Of a stretch of 64,000 nucleotides of DNA, positions 10,886-23,420 are shown one piece after another. Source of the stretch: Cristatella mucedo (lineage: Eukaryota > Bryozoa > Phylactolaemata > Cristatellidae); NCBI GenBank assembly GCA_009760855.2, contig WPIO01000055.1:1290001-1354000 (forward strand), in the 5' to 3' direction. Position 1 is the first letter of the stretch. The number at the start of each line of letters is the position of its first letter. The notes under the pieces were generated by a model, which was not told the DNA's origin, did not search any database, and saw nothing but the letters and a program-made list of their open reading frames with translations. The translations under genes and the position numbers were made by a program.

Positions 10886-13439
10886 TAGTGGGCATTGCGA
10901 CTATTGAACTGAGACATTCAAAAAACAGTCCGTGATTCACTATCCTGGATTTTCGGGTACTTCAAGGAAAATCATCTGCGTAGATCGTTAAGCGGCAAGC
11001 GTTACACACCAAAGAAAGAATTATTTTAGCGTTGCTTACGAATTACGTAAGATTAGCAGTTTAACATGGTGGAGGCCTTCGATATACGTTTAGCATGGGA
11101 TCCGGCGTCGGACACGTAGTGGAAGGAGGATGAAATGAGCAGACGACGATTCTGTCAATCCGTCACTATTACTTTGTCACTAGTCCTCGGCGTTGTGCAA
11201 TGACTCAACTAACGAAGCCAAGCGTCTACACACATGTTAAAATTAGCTGACCCTAGAGTTTTTCATGACCCATGATGCAAATTTAGGTTATGATCGAACC
11301 GGCAAGCCACTTAATACGTATCAAATAAAAAGCCAGATGTGGAGGGATATGTGCAAATTACAATTGCTTTGAACTACTGCCAACAGACTCACAAGTTTAA
11401 ATTCAGCCCGAAGATCATAGTTTCAGCCAATACGCTCATGGCAACGGCACTGCACATTCTTCACATAACATCAAGATCAAGGCTGTCTTATAACATTTCG
11501 CATACTGTTATGAGGCTGTACACACATTGTTACCCATCCGCCTGGCCAAGGCAACGTGCAAGCAGAGTTTAAGTCATCTAAAGTAACCTAAATTGAATGT
11601 AAGTGTGGAAAGGTTACTGATTTGTGCTGCATCCCTGCGGCCACTACCCTCAGCCCAAGCGCAAGACTCCACCTAAGCTACCATTGCTAAGACATTTTGC
11701 GAATTCTCGTAGCAGAAATTTCTCTAATGAATGATTTGATCGAAAATATGACAGAAACCTACTTGCTTGGCTTTCGGGTGGGAAACGAGAATTTAAACGA
11801 CATGGTGCTTATTTTCCAAAAGTATTTGATAGAATATGTTGTATTTATTTGGGAGTTTCCTGGTAAACTTCTTGTCAATGGTTCACGTTTGACTTGACAA
11901 CAGCCTCTCTACATATGCTGGGGAAAAACTCGTGGACAAGAACTGATTTAGCTGGATATTGTCATCACTGGTTACTTTCATTTTCGATTTCTGCAACTCA
12001 CTACTTTCAGGTCCTCAAACCTTTACGAAAATGAACTTTGCAGTTGTTGCAAAGTTAGAAAACTAGTCGTATGTATCGTAAGCGTGCCAGTTTTGAAATT
12101 ACATGGTTAAGTTGTTCATATTCTACATAGGTAGTTCTATACCTTGGAACTTTAGGCATGGTCTCCGAAAAAATTAATGTCTAACCTGCTTAGTAATTAC
12201 TTTGGATAGATACGCTAGAGCTAGAGAACGAAGCAAACTAGAATAACTGACTTAGCCTTCAGACCGATTGCCTTAGTCACGAGCAGCTAATGCAGGATGG
12301 TGGGGAGCAGTATAATTTTGCAACTGAGCCAGTTGCGATAGAGAAGCCTTACAGCTGAGTATTAGTTTTGCCATCCCAACCGAAGTACGTGTTCACTTAA
12401 CGGCGTCAGTAGATGATTTATTTTGAAGAGAGTCGTAAACTACGGCCATGCCCATAATTAACGGGCACTAGCTACTAAATTCTGGCTGAACCTGTTTAGC
12501 TTGAATAAGTGCCTTGATATCTCGGTTTGAGGTCTGATATAGGTCCATACTGTTCAATCTTTCAGAAATCGAGCCTGCACGCTGATGCTTTGCGTGTTAT
12601 GACGTCACTCTTTCGGAAGCAGATACTGGTCTTCTGCAGGCTACTGAAATGCATGACATCTACGGAAAGGATACAGGGATAATTTAGTGGATGTGGACCA
12701 ATATTTTCTAATACGTTCAATCAATAGTTTATAAATTATTTTATACGACTACTAACTTGGCACTCTTTTCTTTTTGTAGGCAAATCATTTTTTGCGGTAG
12801 CAGAAAAGCCGCAGTGGAAGGTTATCTAATAACACAAACAGATGATCAGATCAATCTTTCTAGGGTAGAGCCCTAGTCTATGCTATGAATACTTGTATTT
12901 CTGAGACTTTTCTTATGGGAACAACTATGAATAGCCTTTTTTACAAGAAGATCACGCTCTCTCGATTCCATAAGCAAAAAACATGTTTTGTCAACCATGA
13001 CTCTAAGCAATCATTTATTTTCAGGACACTGAAGCACCGACCCTGACCCTGATTTGAAATTAATCAGCTGACGCTTTTTCAGCATCGAGATCAAACAAAC
13101 GGCACTAAAATCTAATGGGATCACATTTCTGAATTCAAAAATAACTTGAGGTTCATTAGGTGCAACGATCATATTCGAGTCCGAGTAGCCGGTAGCATTG
13201 GGAAGCCGCTACAATACGTATCTTATTGTGCCTTTTGAGCTAGCAGTATTGTGCCTTTTGAGGTAGCAGTCTTTAGTGCTAAAATCAATATAGAGATGCT
13301 GAAGTACACGGCTTATTGTAGCATAGTTCTAATAGCATTCTTTTTTGGGGACTTGCCATTTTAACTAGTAAATATTGAAAGAAGAATGCCTCCATTTATA
13401 CTGAAGTCTGTAAAATGATTGATAATGTACTTGACAGAC

Positions 13440-13440
<1 letters not shown>
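10886..13440. other. no gene recognised; one decayed LINE-A piece and a small duplication
   Basis: Besides the LINE-A scrap at 11985-12110, a 23-bp tandem duplication is visible at 13224-13246 and 13247-13269 (TATTGTGCCTTTTGAG start, one mismatch). Open frames are short and featureless. Confidence 0.5.
11985..12110 (+). mobile_element. decayed LINE-A fragment
   Basis: GATTTCTGCAACTCACTACT, then GCAGTTGTTGCAAA and TATCGTAAGCGTGCCAG, match the order of the LINE-A stretch encoding DFCNSLL...LQLVQNSA...CRERRSC at about 8570-8680, with many differences and gaps. Confidence 0.6.
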
Positions 13441-14760
<1,320 letters not shown>

Positions 14761-16065
14761 ATTAGGTTGATATTTTTCCTATACAATGCTATTAGATCGT
14801 TGGGGAAACTTCGCAGCATCACTCAAGCTATAAACGAGGCTTGTTACCTGATCATTAGCAAAACACGGACCGTCCATTCATGCATTCGCAAGAGCTCAGG
14901 CTAATTCACTCTGACCACAACTTTGCGAAAACGAGCAGCTTTGCGTTTAGCAATTGTGCAGCTGTCAATTCTTTCCAAGTCATCAGTTTAACCCATAACA
15001 ATAGCCACACTATAGACAGACCATGCGAGTTGATATGGTCTCTAAATGATCGAAGGCTTATTAGAAGCACAGCTGAATCAATAGAGTCCGAGGATGTGGT
15101 GCTGCAAAGGCAAACGCATGTAATAGGGTTTCAGATGACAAAATGTACACCAAAAAACTGAAGAATGTCTAAAACTGCTGCCACGAGAGGTGCCGATTTT
15201 CATGATTAAATTACGTTTCGTAATCCAATTATTTACCTGGTTGATAATATGTGTAAATATTTCTCTACATTTTACAATATTCAGTGGTAGCAAAGGACCG
15301 ACCGTTATAATAATTCTTTCTATGCAAGGTAAACTGCACTGAATGTAAATATGAATGGAATGACCTGATTTGCCAAATAATTTTTTTTAAATAGGCTCTT
15401 TTCATATTTTAAATGTTTGATAGGCAGCAACCTCCATTTGTCAGGTAAAAGCGGGTTTGTTGCTCGTTAGCAGCCGTCAGCAGTTGTGTAGATTTTACTT
15501 AGGAAAGAAGGAGAGTGCTTTAAAAATTAACTGCACTGCATTGTATTTCCCTATAGTGGTAGAAACAACTAAATCCTTTAAAAACAATTGTTCGTAGATT
15601 GCGAATAAAATCCGTGTTTGCTCGTTTTCTTTTGGCTTTGACGTAAATTCGTTAAATAAGGCAATAATGAAACCTGAAATCCGCTATGTGACATATAAGG
15701 CTGGAGGTGCAAATGGTCTTATTTACGCCCTGAATAGAATAGGAGGATAACACGCATACCAGAATTACCAGCTTCAGATGAGTTTTTAATAGAGGGCAAG
15801 CAAAGCTTTTAGGGATTGCAGACATGCTAACCTGTGCAAACTAATAAACGCTTGACGTACTGTGAAATTAGTATTGCTTCTGGTCTTGATTTCTTCTGGA
15901 TGGTTAATATTAGTACTATACATTTGCAATATAGTTGTTATTTTTTATTAGTAACATTTAATTCGTTCATCTCGCCGAGCTATTTCCAATACTATTACTA
16001 AGTTCATAGTTCATAGTTCATACAGCTAATTTTGTCTAAGGCAAATAGCCTCTTAGCCGTTTCCA
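14761..16065. other. no gene recognised
   Basis: No recognisable exon, repeat family or structured element. Mildly AT-rich; GTTCATAGTTCATAGTTCAT at 16002-16021 is a short tandem repeat. Confidence 0.5.
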
Positions 16066-16765
16066 ATAATAATAACAATAATAATGTACTTGATGAAGCG
16101 CCCTCAGAGACTCAATCTCTTCCTAGGCGCTTTACGTTTGCTGCAAAGGGAAACGCGATGATTGAATCGTGAGTAATGTCATGCTTGATAAACAACATGA
16201 ACAACGCGGTTAGGGGTGACATGCACAGGGTCAGCATGCAAATGTGGTTAGTGGCAGCATGCACAGTCAGCACGCATAAGCACATCAAGGACGAATCGCA
16301 GGGACCCAATAAATGCTGTCCTAAATAGGTATGTTTTTAGGTTCAGTTTAAATGTGGTCAAGTCAGGGGATTTTCTGAAGCATATCGGGATGGAGTTCCA
16401 AGCTTAGGGAGCATACGAACTAAATACACGGTCTCCAAAGGATATGAAGTTTGTACGAGGTAGTGGTAAACTGTTGGACTCCAAAAAGTGGGTGGTACGA
16501 TGCTTGGCTCGGTGGGGAAGTAGATCTGAGAGATAGGCTGGAGCCAAGGAATGAAGTGATCTAAAAGTGAGCGACAAAACTTTGAAGTCGATCCGTTGCT
16601 TGACTGGTAGCCAGTGCAGGTCGGCGAGAAGTGGTGTGCTGTGGCAACTGCGACGCTCACGACAGACAAGCCTAGCTGCAGAGTTTTGCACAAGCTGTAA
16701 TCGCCTGATTGTAAATGCCGGTAGGCCAGCAAGCAGCGAGTTACAGAAATTAAGGCGGGATGTTA
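16066..16765 (-). mobile_element. LINE-A copy, 3' half
   Basis: Read on the minus strand it encodes LNFCNSLLAGL, LQLVQNSAARLVCRERR, LLADLHWLPVKQRIDF and NSLPLPRTNF, then a stop, the 3' untranslated region, the stem-loop (GAGATTGAGTCTCTG) and an ATT-type tail at 16066-16085. The open frame runs upstream into satellite DNA, so the apparent 198-codon protein (17000-16404) is a chimera of satellite and LINE. It is 5'-truncated within the satellite array. Confidence 0.85.
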
Positions 16766-17275
16766 GAGAAAGCAGTGTGTTTCCGCTTTGCTCGCTGAAT
16801 TGTATGCCATTACGGCTGTCAGTTCTCATGCTATGGCCACCAATGACCCGCGCTAGCCTGCTTTCGTACATAGTCTGCTCTACCGCTACTGCTGCCGCAA
16901 TTGGCGTCGTGCTACTGCAGTTTTGATTCGACATTTTAGAAAACAGTGTTTCGGGTTTACCCAATAATATATTGCAATTTGGCAGGATCGTCTTGTGCAT
17001 TTCCTGCTAGTGATCCTGACGGCCGTAGTTCCTCGTTTACTCACTAAATTTCATGGGAGTACACATGAGCATTCTCGCGCTATGGCCTCCTCTGGCCCGG
17101 TCCACCGGACATTTTTCTATTGCAACACAGCTGCGATTTCAATAGGCGTCGCGTAACTGCGGTTTTGATACCACATTATAAACAGCCGTTTTCCGGATTT
17201 ACCAATCAAATTTCATTGCTTAGCGCAGACGTCAGAAAACTCAAGCCTTTGGGCCAGAAATGGCCTAGCTAGTAA

Positions 17276-17919
17276 AGTCGTCTCTCGTTCATCGTGGTTA
17301 ATCGGTACCGGACTCTGCCGCGATAAGTAAATTTCCGCGAAATACAGTTCTTTATTTTTAAACCGAATATTTTCGTAGCTAGAGCATAGAAAACTTGCTC
17401 AAGACCCTCTAATTCGGTTTTAACATTACTAAAGCCCTTTGGACATGATATAACACCCTTTTAGTCCCCATTACACCCGTATTACCCAATATATTAGACA
17501 AAGTAAGGTGTATTATGAAGTATTATATATAACAAATTTCACATTATTATTAGTGTACATTTAATTACACGCACGCATTTTGACGCAAGTACTAACTTAT
17601 GAAAATAGTGCAATTTGTTCGATGATGATGGAGAGGTGTACTGCACGGCAAAGAAGAGCAAGGTTACTGCTCTCAATGAGACTGCACCTGACGTTGCAGG
17701 ATTTGTGGGTGTCCTCGAATACACAGATGGACCAACCTGAGCCCGTGTGTACAGTAATTTTAATTTTAATTGTGATGCAGGCGTGTGTAATTGACTCAGA
17801 CAACCGAGCGCGCGCTGTATCATTTTCACCATCTCGATCAACTTTAAAATTAAGATTTTTGAAAAACCGCGATAGAGGGAAGCCGCAAAAGTCGAAGCGC
17901 GAAGTGGCGAGGGACGACT
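17276..17919. mobile_element. short terminal-inverted-repeat element (MITE-like)
   Basis: The left end AGTCGTCTCTCGT mirrors the right end GCGAGGGACGACT with one internal mismatch. Subterminal motifs also mirror (CGCGATAAG near the left, CCGCGATAGAGGG near the right). It codes for nothing recognisable. The first 300 bp match 31604-31920. It sits inside the satellite array. I could not define a target-site duplication with confidence. Confidence 0.7.
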
Positions 17920-18424
17920 GCATCACAGACCGGCCCTAACGCCCGCTTAATTATTTGTTTTTGATCCTGCCTAATGGCTGGCTCGTGGTTTTTTCCTGTT
18001 GCTACATATTCAAACAGCGATACAGCTGTCATTTCTACAAAGAGCGTGGCGCAAATGCCTCGTTTTTTATTCCATATTATAGAAAACAGCGTACCGGGTA
18101 CCCAGATAATTTCACGTGATTGGGCTTTCGCGTTCTTACGCAATTGCCTCGTACTGCCCAACGAGCAATACAACATTTTTACACTAATATGCTGCTGCCA
18201 TTTCCACAATATTTATCGCTTAACTACGGTTTTTGAATTCGATGTACAGACAAAAGTGTTCTGAGTTTACGGAGATTGCATGGTGTTAGGCATGAGCGTT
18301 TTTATGCTACGGTCTCGAATGGCCGGGCCAGCCAACCTCACTAAATATTTAGATTGCGATACAGCAAACATTTTCACAAACATCTTATCACATTTTCAGC
18401 CTTAATTCCCCATTAAAGATAAAA

Positions 18425-18600
18425 AAAATATAAATGCAATTAATTTTTAAAGCGCACTAAGAGAACTTAATCTCTTTTTCAGGCCGGCGCTTCACTAAGC
18501 TACAAGTTCAAGCCCACGACCTCGGCCAATAAATACATTCCTTAACGTTGGTTCGGTAAGCTCCTTAATCAGTGGGAAATACCAGCTTAGAAATCTTGGC
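18425..18600 (-). mobile_element. SINE-A copy, diverged
   Basis: AAAGCGCACTAAGAGAACTT, then AATCTCTTTTTCAGGC and TTCAAGCCCACGACCTCGGCC, correspond in order to the reversed SINE-A tail and box B region. The 5' end is blurred. It breaks the satellite array. Confidence 0.7.
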
Positions 18601-19204
18601 TCCACGTTAGCCCACTAAATCTCATGCAAATTAAATTACGCGTTCTCGTACTACGGCCTCCGATGGCCACGCCAGCCTAACATTTTTATTATCTGCGATA
18701 CAGCGGCCATTTCCACAATAGACGTCATGCGACTACGGCTTTGATACAGAAATTTTATACAACCATACTCCTGATTTACCGACTAGATTTCATGTCATAG
18801 CGCCTGGCCGCTCACATGTTATGGCCTCCATCTGACCAATCAGCCAGCGTTTTCAAACTGCGATACAGCCGCTGCTTCAACAGTAGATGTTGCTTAGCTA
18901 CGTTTTTTATTCCGAATAATAGAAGACGTTGTTTCTGGCTTACCCGACAAATTTCATGTAATTGTGCATGTGCGTTCCCGTGGTATGGCCTAAAACGGCC
19001 CGGGCATGCCAGTGTTCACGGTTGACAAACCAAATTGCATGAAATAGAGCATGTACGTTCTCGTACTATGGCTTTTTCAGATGGCTCGTTTCGTCCTGCC
19101 TTTTTAAGTTGCGATACAGCTGCTTTTTCTACAGCAGCGGTCGTGCAACTGCTGTACTTTTGATTCCACATCATAGCAAACTATCAAACACGCTTTTCTC
19201 AATG

Positions 19205-19612
19205 TAACTGGTTACCTACACCTCGTAAAAACGTCAAATCCTTTGGAGACCGTGCCTTTAGTTCGTACGCTCCCAAAGCCTGAAACTCACTTTCGACTAA
19301 TGTCATGACATCTCCTGACTTGCCCGCATTGAAAAAAAACTAAAAACGCACCTATGTATCAGAGCATTTAGTGGATCCCTGTGATTCTTTCTTTATGTGC
19401 ATATGCGTGCTGACATTGTGCAAGCTGCCACTAACCAAACTTGCATGCCGACCCTGTGCACTTCACCCCTAACTATTTTACTCTTGCTGTTTATCGAGCA
19501 TGATACCACTGACCATTCGGTCATGCTTTTTTTGCAGTAAATTTAAAGTGCCTAAAATGATAATGAGTTCTCTGAGAGCTTTATATAAAATGCCATATTA
19601 TAATTATAATTA
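19205..19612 (+). mobile_element. LINE-A copy, 3' end only
   Basis: It begins at the CCTCGTAAAAACGTCAAATC position of the coding region, passes the family's untranslated region (CATGCCGACCCTGTGCA) and ends in a stem-loop and an ATAATTATAATTACC tail. It splits a satellite unit, and satellite sequence resumes at about 19617. Confidence 0.82.
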
Positions 19613-19689
19613 CCGTTCTTAGTTTACCAAATAAATGTCATGTGACTACACACGGGCGTTTTTATGGTATGGCCATTTCTGGTCATACT

Positions 19690-20905
19690 ACCAGAACCAT
19701 CGTGGGTATTTACCTGTGGAGTCCCTCAGGGGTCCGAACTCTGTCCTTTGCTGTTCTTCATTTATACTCAACCTCTGGGAAAATCAATTTGGGATTATGA
19801 AATAGATATCACTTTTGTGCTGACGATATTCAGCTGTATTTGTCATTTAAGCGATCTAAATCTGCCGCAGCAACTGACAAATTGAATGATTGCCTTGCCG
19901 ATATTCAATCGTGGATGTCGGCAAATTTCTTGAAACTAAATGACAATAAAACCAAACTGCTACTCATAGCAAACCCTTAGCGTGCGGCTGGATTATAAGG
20001 CTTTGCTCTTCTATTAGGTGATGCTGTTGTGCGACCATCACCACGTGCTCGAAATTTAGGTGTTTTTTAATACAGCTGCCCAATTTTTAAAAACTTCATT
20101 CAGAAGACTGTTTCCACAGCTAGCCATCACGTCCTAGCTATCCTTATCTAAGATTAAGACCTTTCTTCCACGGTGGCTTGCAAAAGCTTTTACTAGCTGA
20201 TTGGTTCTGTCTCAGCTAGATTATTTAAATTTCTTTTGGCTGGGCTACCGAGAGAAGCCACTGGGCCACTGCAGTTGGCGATAAATAGGGCTGCAAGGCT
20301 AATTTATGAATCTCAGAGGTGCGACCATGTTTCTCTTTTGCTGAAAGAGCTTGGATGGTTGCCGGTCGATCAACGGATACAAAGCAAAGTTCTTACGCTG
20401 ACCCACAATCCTCCATGCCTAGTTTTGATCCTGCATACCTAGCTGAACTGCTGCACCAGTTTCAGCCTCTCCGTGCTATCAGGTCATGTACCGACAATAA
20501 ATTTGCTGTTCCATTCCTCGGCTTAAAGACCGGTGGCGACAGAAGCTTGTACTCTGCATGCGGGTCCTAGTCTGTGAAACTCACTTCCACAATTCGCATA
20601 CAACGACAACTTACAACTACAACGACAACTACTTTCCAGCTTCCGACTATGGCTCATCCTTTCCAGTGGTCCTGAGCTGCTACTCCCATGCTACTCACTA
20701 TCTCAACTGCTCTCTTAACTCAGCTATGCTTCTCACTTTCTCTTTGGTTCGTGAGATCAAGTCCGATGGCTACCGAATGTGTACCGAAAGCTGCTCAGGC
20801 TGCGAGAGTGCTCTACAAAACTCTCCTGTGTAATGCCCACATAGTCGGTGTGGCTTTGTGGTGTTACAGACTGAGATGCATTACATTACAGTACACAATT
20901 GACTC
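19690..20905 (+). mobile_element. LINE-B copy, RT palm to 3' end
   Basis: Decayed coding sequence includes CGVPQGSELCPLLFFIY (RT motif), a CADDIQLYLSF version of the YADD box, and NFLKLNDNKTKLL. Further on it encodes LLKELGWLPVDQRIQSKVL, AYLAELLHQFQPLRAIRSC and LYSACGS. Several stops and frameshifts (for example near 19800 and 19980) kill it. The tail contains a potential stem (GTAATGCCCACA with TGTGGTGTTAC) and ends GATGCATTACATTAC. The family is related to LINE-A in protein (GWLPVxQRIxxKVLxLT in both) but clearly distinct. Confidence 0.85.
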
Positions 20906-21013
20906 CGTTCTTTGTGAACAGTCTTTGGGTGCTTAGCATGCTAGAAATTTGCATGTTATTACGAAACACTTGACAAGCTTTCATGATTGCATACGTAAAC
21001 TGCCTAGAAAGAA

Positions 21014-21597
<584 letters not shown>

Positions 21598-23420
21598 TTA
21601 CGCATCCGGGTTATACGCCTTGTTGGCGGTTGGAAGTGCGTCGGCGTCTGAGAGAGTGGCACGTTCAGAGCGCATGCGCCTGGTGTAGGCGTACAGGCCA
21701 GCAGCTATTACTACAAGCAGTGCCAGCAGGCCTACGGTGAGGCCGACGGCGAGACCAACGTCTGTGCCACGTGCCAAGCCCTTGTCTTTACCGGACTGGC
21801 CGCCAGAACTACCTGGCCCTTCTGCAATTGAGGTTGTTTGGCCGCCGATCGGCTGGCCGGATGTCATTCCGGCAACCTCGTCAGTCACTGAAGCGATCGT
21901 TGATACATGTACCTTGTCTGTAGCAATCGTCGCATTCATAGCTGAAGGTTCTGAAGTAAATGGGATTTCGCCAGTTTGCACTGCGGTTGCTGACAAACCA
22001 AAAGGGGGTGATGGAACGCCTGTGTGCATAGCTTCTGTTTTCTCTGAAAATCTAGTTTGGGTAGCTGCCATCGATATTGTAGTAGCCGTCGCCGGTAATA
22101 CCGTCATTGTTGGGGCTGCAGTCGATGATACTGTAGCAGCAGCAGTCGGTGCGCTAGTTGAGGTTGGGGCTGCCGTCGATGTTACTGTAGCAGCAGCAGC
22201 TGTTGGCGCTCTAGTTGGGGTTGGGGCTGCAGTCGATGATACTGTAGCAGCAGCAGTCGGTGCGCTAGTTGAGGTTGGGGCTGCTGTCGAAGTTACTGTA
22301 GTAGCAGCAGCTGTTGGCGCTCTAGTTGGGGTTGGGGCTGCAGTCGATGATACTGTAGCAGCAGCAGTCGGTGCGCTAGTTGAGGTTGGGGCTGCCGTCG
22401 AAGTTACTGTAGTAGCAGCAGCTGTTGGCGCTCTAGTTGGGGTTGGGGCTGCAGTCGATGATACTGTAGCAGCGGCAGTCGGTGCGCTAGTTGAGGTTGG
22501 GGCTGCCGTCGATGTTACTGTAGCAGCAGCAGTCGGTGCGCTAGTTGTGGTTGGGGCTGCTGTCGATGTTACTGTAGCAGCAGCAGTCGGTGCGCTAGTT
22601 GAGGTTGGGGCTGCTGTCGAAGTTACTGTAGTAGCAGCAGCTGTTGGCGCTCTAGTTGGGGTTGTGGGGGGCTGGGGTCGATCGATGATACTGTAGCAGC
22701 AGCAGTCGGTGCGCTAGTTGAGGTTGGGGCTGCCGTCGATGTTACTGTAGCAGCAGCAGTCGGTGCGCTAGTTGTGGTAGGGGCTGCCGTCGATGTTACT
22801 GGAGCAGCAGCAGTCGGTGCGCTATTTGAGGTTGGGGCTGCCGTCGATGTTACTGTAGCAGCAGCAGTCGGTGCGCTAGTTGAGGTTTGGGCTGCTGTCG
22901 ATGTTACTGTAGCAGCAGCAGTCGGTGCGCTAGTTGAGGTTGGGGCTGCTGTCGAAGTTACTGTAGTAGCAGCAGCTGTTGGCGCTCTAGTTGGGGTTGG
23001 GGCTGCCGTCAATGTTACTGTAGCAGCAGCTGTTGGCGCACTAGTTATGGTTGGGGCTGCTGTCGACGTTACTGTAACAGCAGCTGTCGGCACTGTAGTT
23101 GTGGTTGGGGCTGCCGTCGATGTTACTGTAGCAGCAGCTGTTGGCACTCTCGTTGTGATATTTGCTGCCGTCGATGTCATATTGGCTACTCCGGTTGGTG
23201 CTGCAGTTCCTATAGAGGCTTCGGGTTCTGACGTTCTTCCGACAGATGACAGAGCATGAGTCATCGATGCTGTATTCGTTTTTTGAGCTTCTGCAGCGGT
23301 TAGTGAGTCTCCAGGGACTGTCTGCATGTCTTGCATCACCGCTGCCCCCGTCGCATATATGGCTTCTTCCATCGTCAATGAGGTGCTGTTATCAGCAGCG
23401 GACGATTTTGAGATTAAACC
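21598..23420 (-). CDS. mucin-like single-pass membrane protein, repeat domain frameshifted
   Basis: The C-terminal part (22107-21598, 169 codons) contains a linker, a Gly/Ser-rich stretch (GPGSSGGQSGKDKG, residues 97-110), one transmembrane helix (about 117-140, VGLAVGLTVGLLALLVVIAA) with a basic stop-transfer RRMRSER, and a 20-residue cytoplasmic tail ending NKAYNPDA. Upstream are about 20 repeats of 18-19 residues rich in Thr, Ala, Pro and Ser (TSTAAPTSTSAPTAAATV), expected to be heavily O-glycosylated. The N-terminal part (from about 23420) reads LVGLISKSSAADNSTS and then MEEAIYATG. Its hydrophobic start could be the end of a signal peptide, and TTCTGGTAG at 23420 could be a splice acceptor, so upstream exon(s) are missing. 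An aberrant stretch at 22661-22690 is 8 bp longer than a normal unit and shifts the frame. Both sides read the same repeat protein, so a recent indel or an assembly error is likely. No family assignment is possible beyond mucin-like. Confidence 0.72.
21688..21759 (-). other. transmembrane segment of the mucin-like protein
   Basis: About 24 hydrophobic residues (VGLAVGLTVGLLALLVVIAA and following GLYA), followed by YTRRMRSER. The orientation with the Ser/Thr-rich repeats outside is inferred from the positive-inside rule. Confidence 0.85.
22108..23180 (-). repeat. coding minisatellite, 54- and 57-bp units
   Basis: About twenty in-frame units of 54 bp (18 residues), with 57-bp variants carrying one extra codon (AAATTVTS instead of AAATVTS). 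A 54/57 pair recurs as a higher-order unit at 22110-22480. Units toward 23180 are more diverged than those in the middle, as expected if the middle has been homogenised. The plus-strand 319- and 161-codon open frames (21737-22696, 22774-23259) are antisense shadows. Confidence 0.92.

Larger units (their letters stand above)
16770..19660 (+). repeat. degenerate tandem satellite, unit about 165 bp, interrupted by insertions
   Basis: The same ordered landmarks recur: CTAAATTTCATG, a GCGTTCTCGTACTATGGCC block, GCGATACAGC, TTTCNACAATAGACGTC, then TTTTGATTCCACATTATAGA and GGTTTACC. Clear units begin near 16790, 17043, 17960, 18140, 18612, 18780 and 18950, with a last piece at 19622-19690. The spacing between TATGGCC marks at about 18650, 18817 and 18981 gives a period near 165 bp. 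Units differ from each other by perhaps a quarter of positions, so the array is old. The inverted-repeat element (17276-17919), a SINE-A copy (18425-18600) and a LINE-A 3' end (19205-19612) interrupt it. Identity unknown. Confidence 0.75.

Noticed and set aside
16404-17000. 198-codon minus frame as a single protein
   Set aside because: Its first third reads satellite DNA and the rest a truncated LINE-A; it is a chance fusion.
21737-22696. 319-codon plus-strand frame (VGALVEVGAAV repeats)
   Set aside because: It is the antisense of the mucin repeat. The minus strand has the coherent protein with a transmembrane helix and a natural end.
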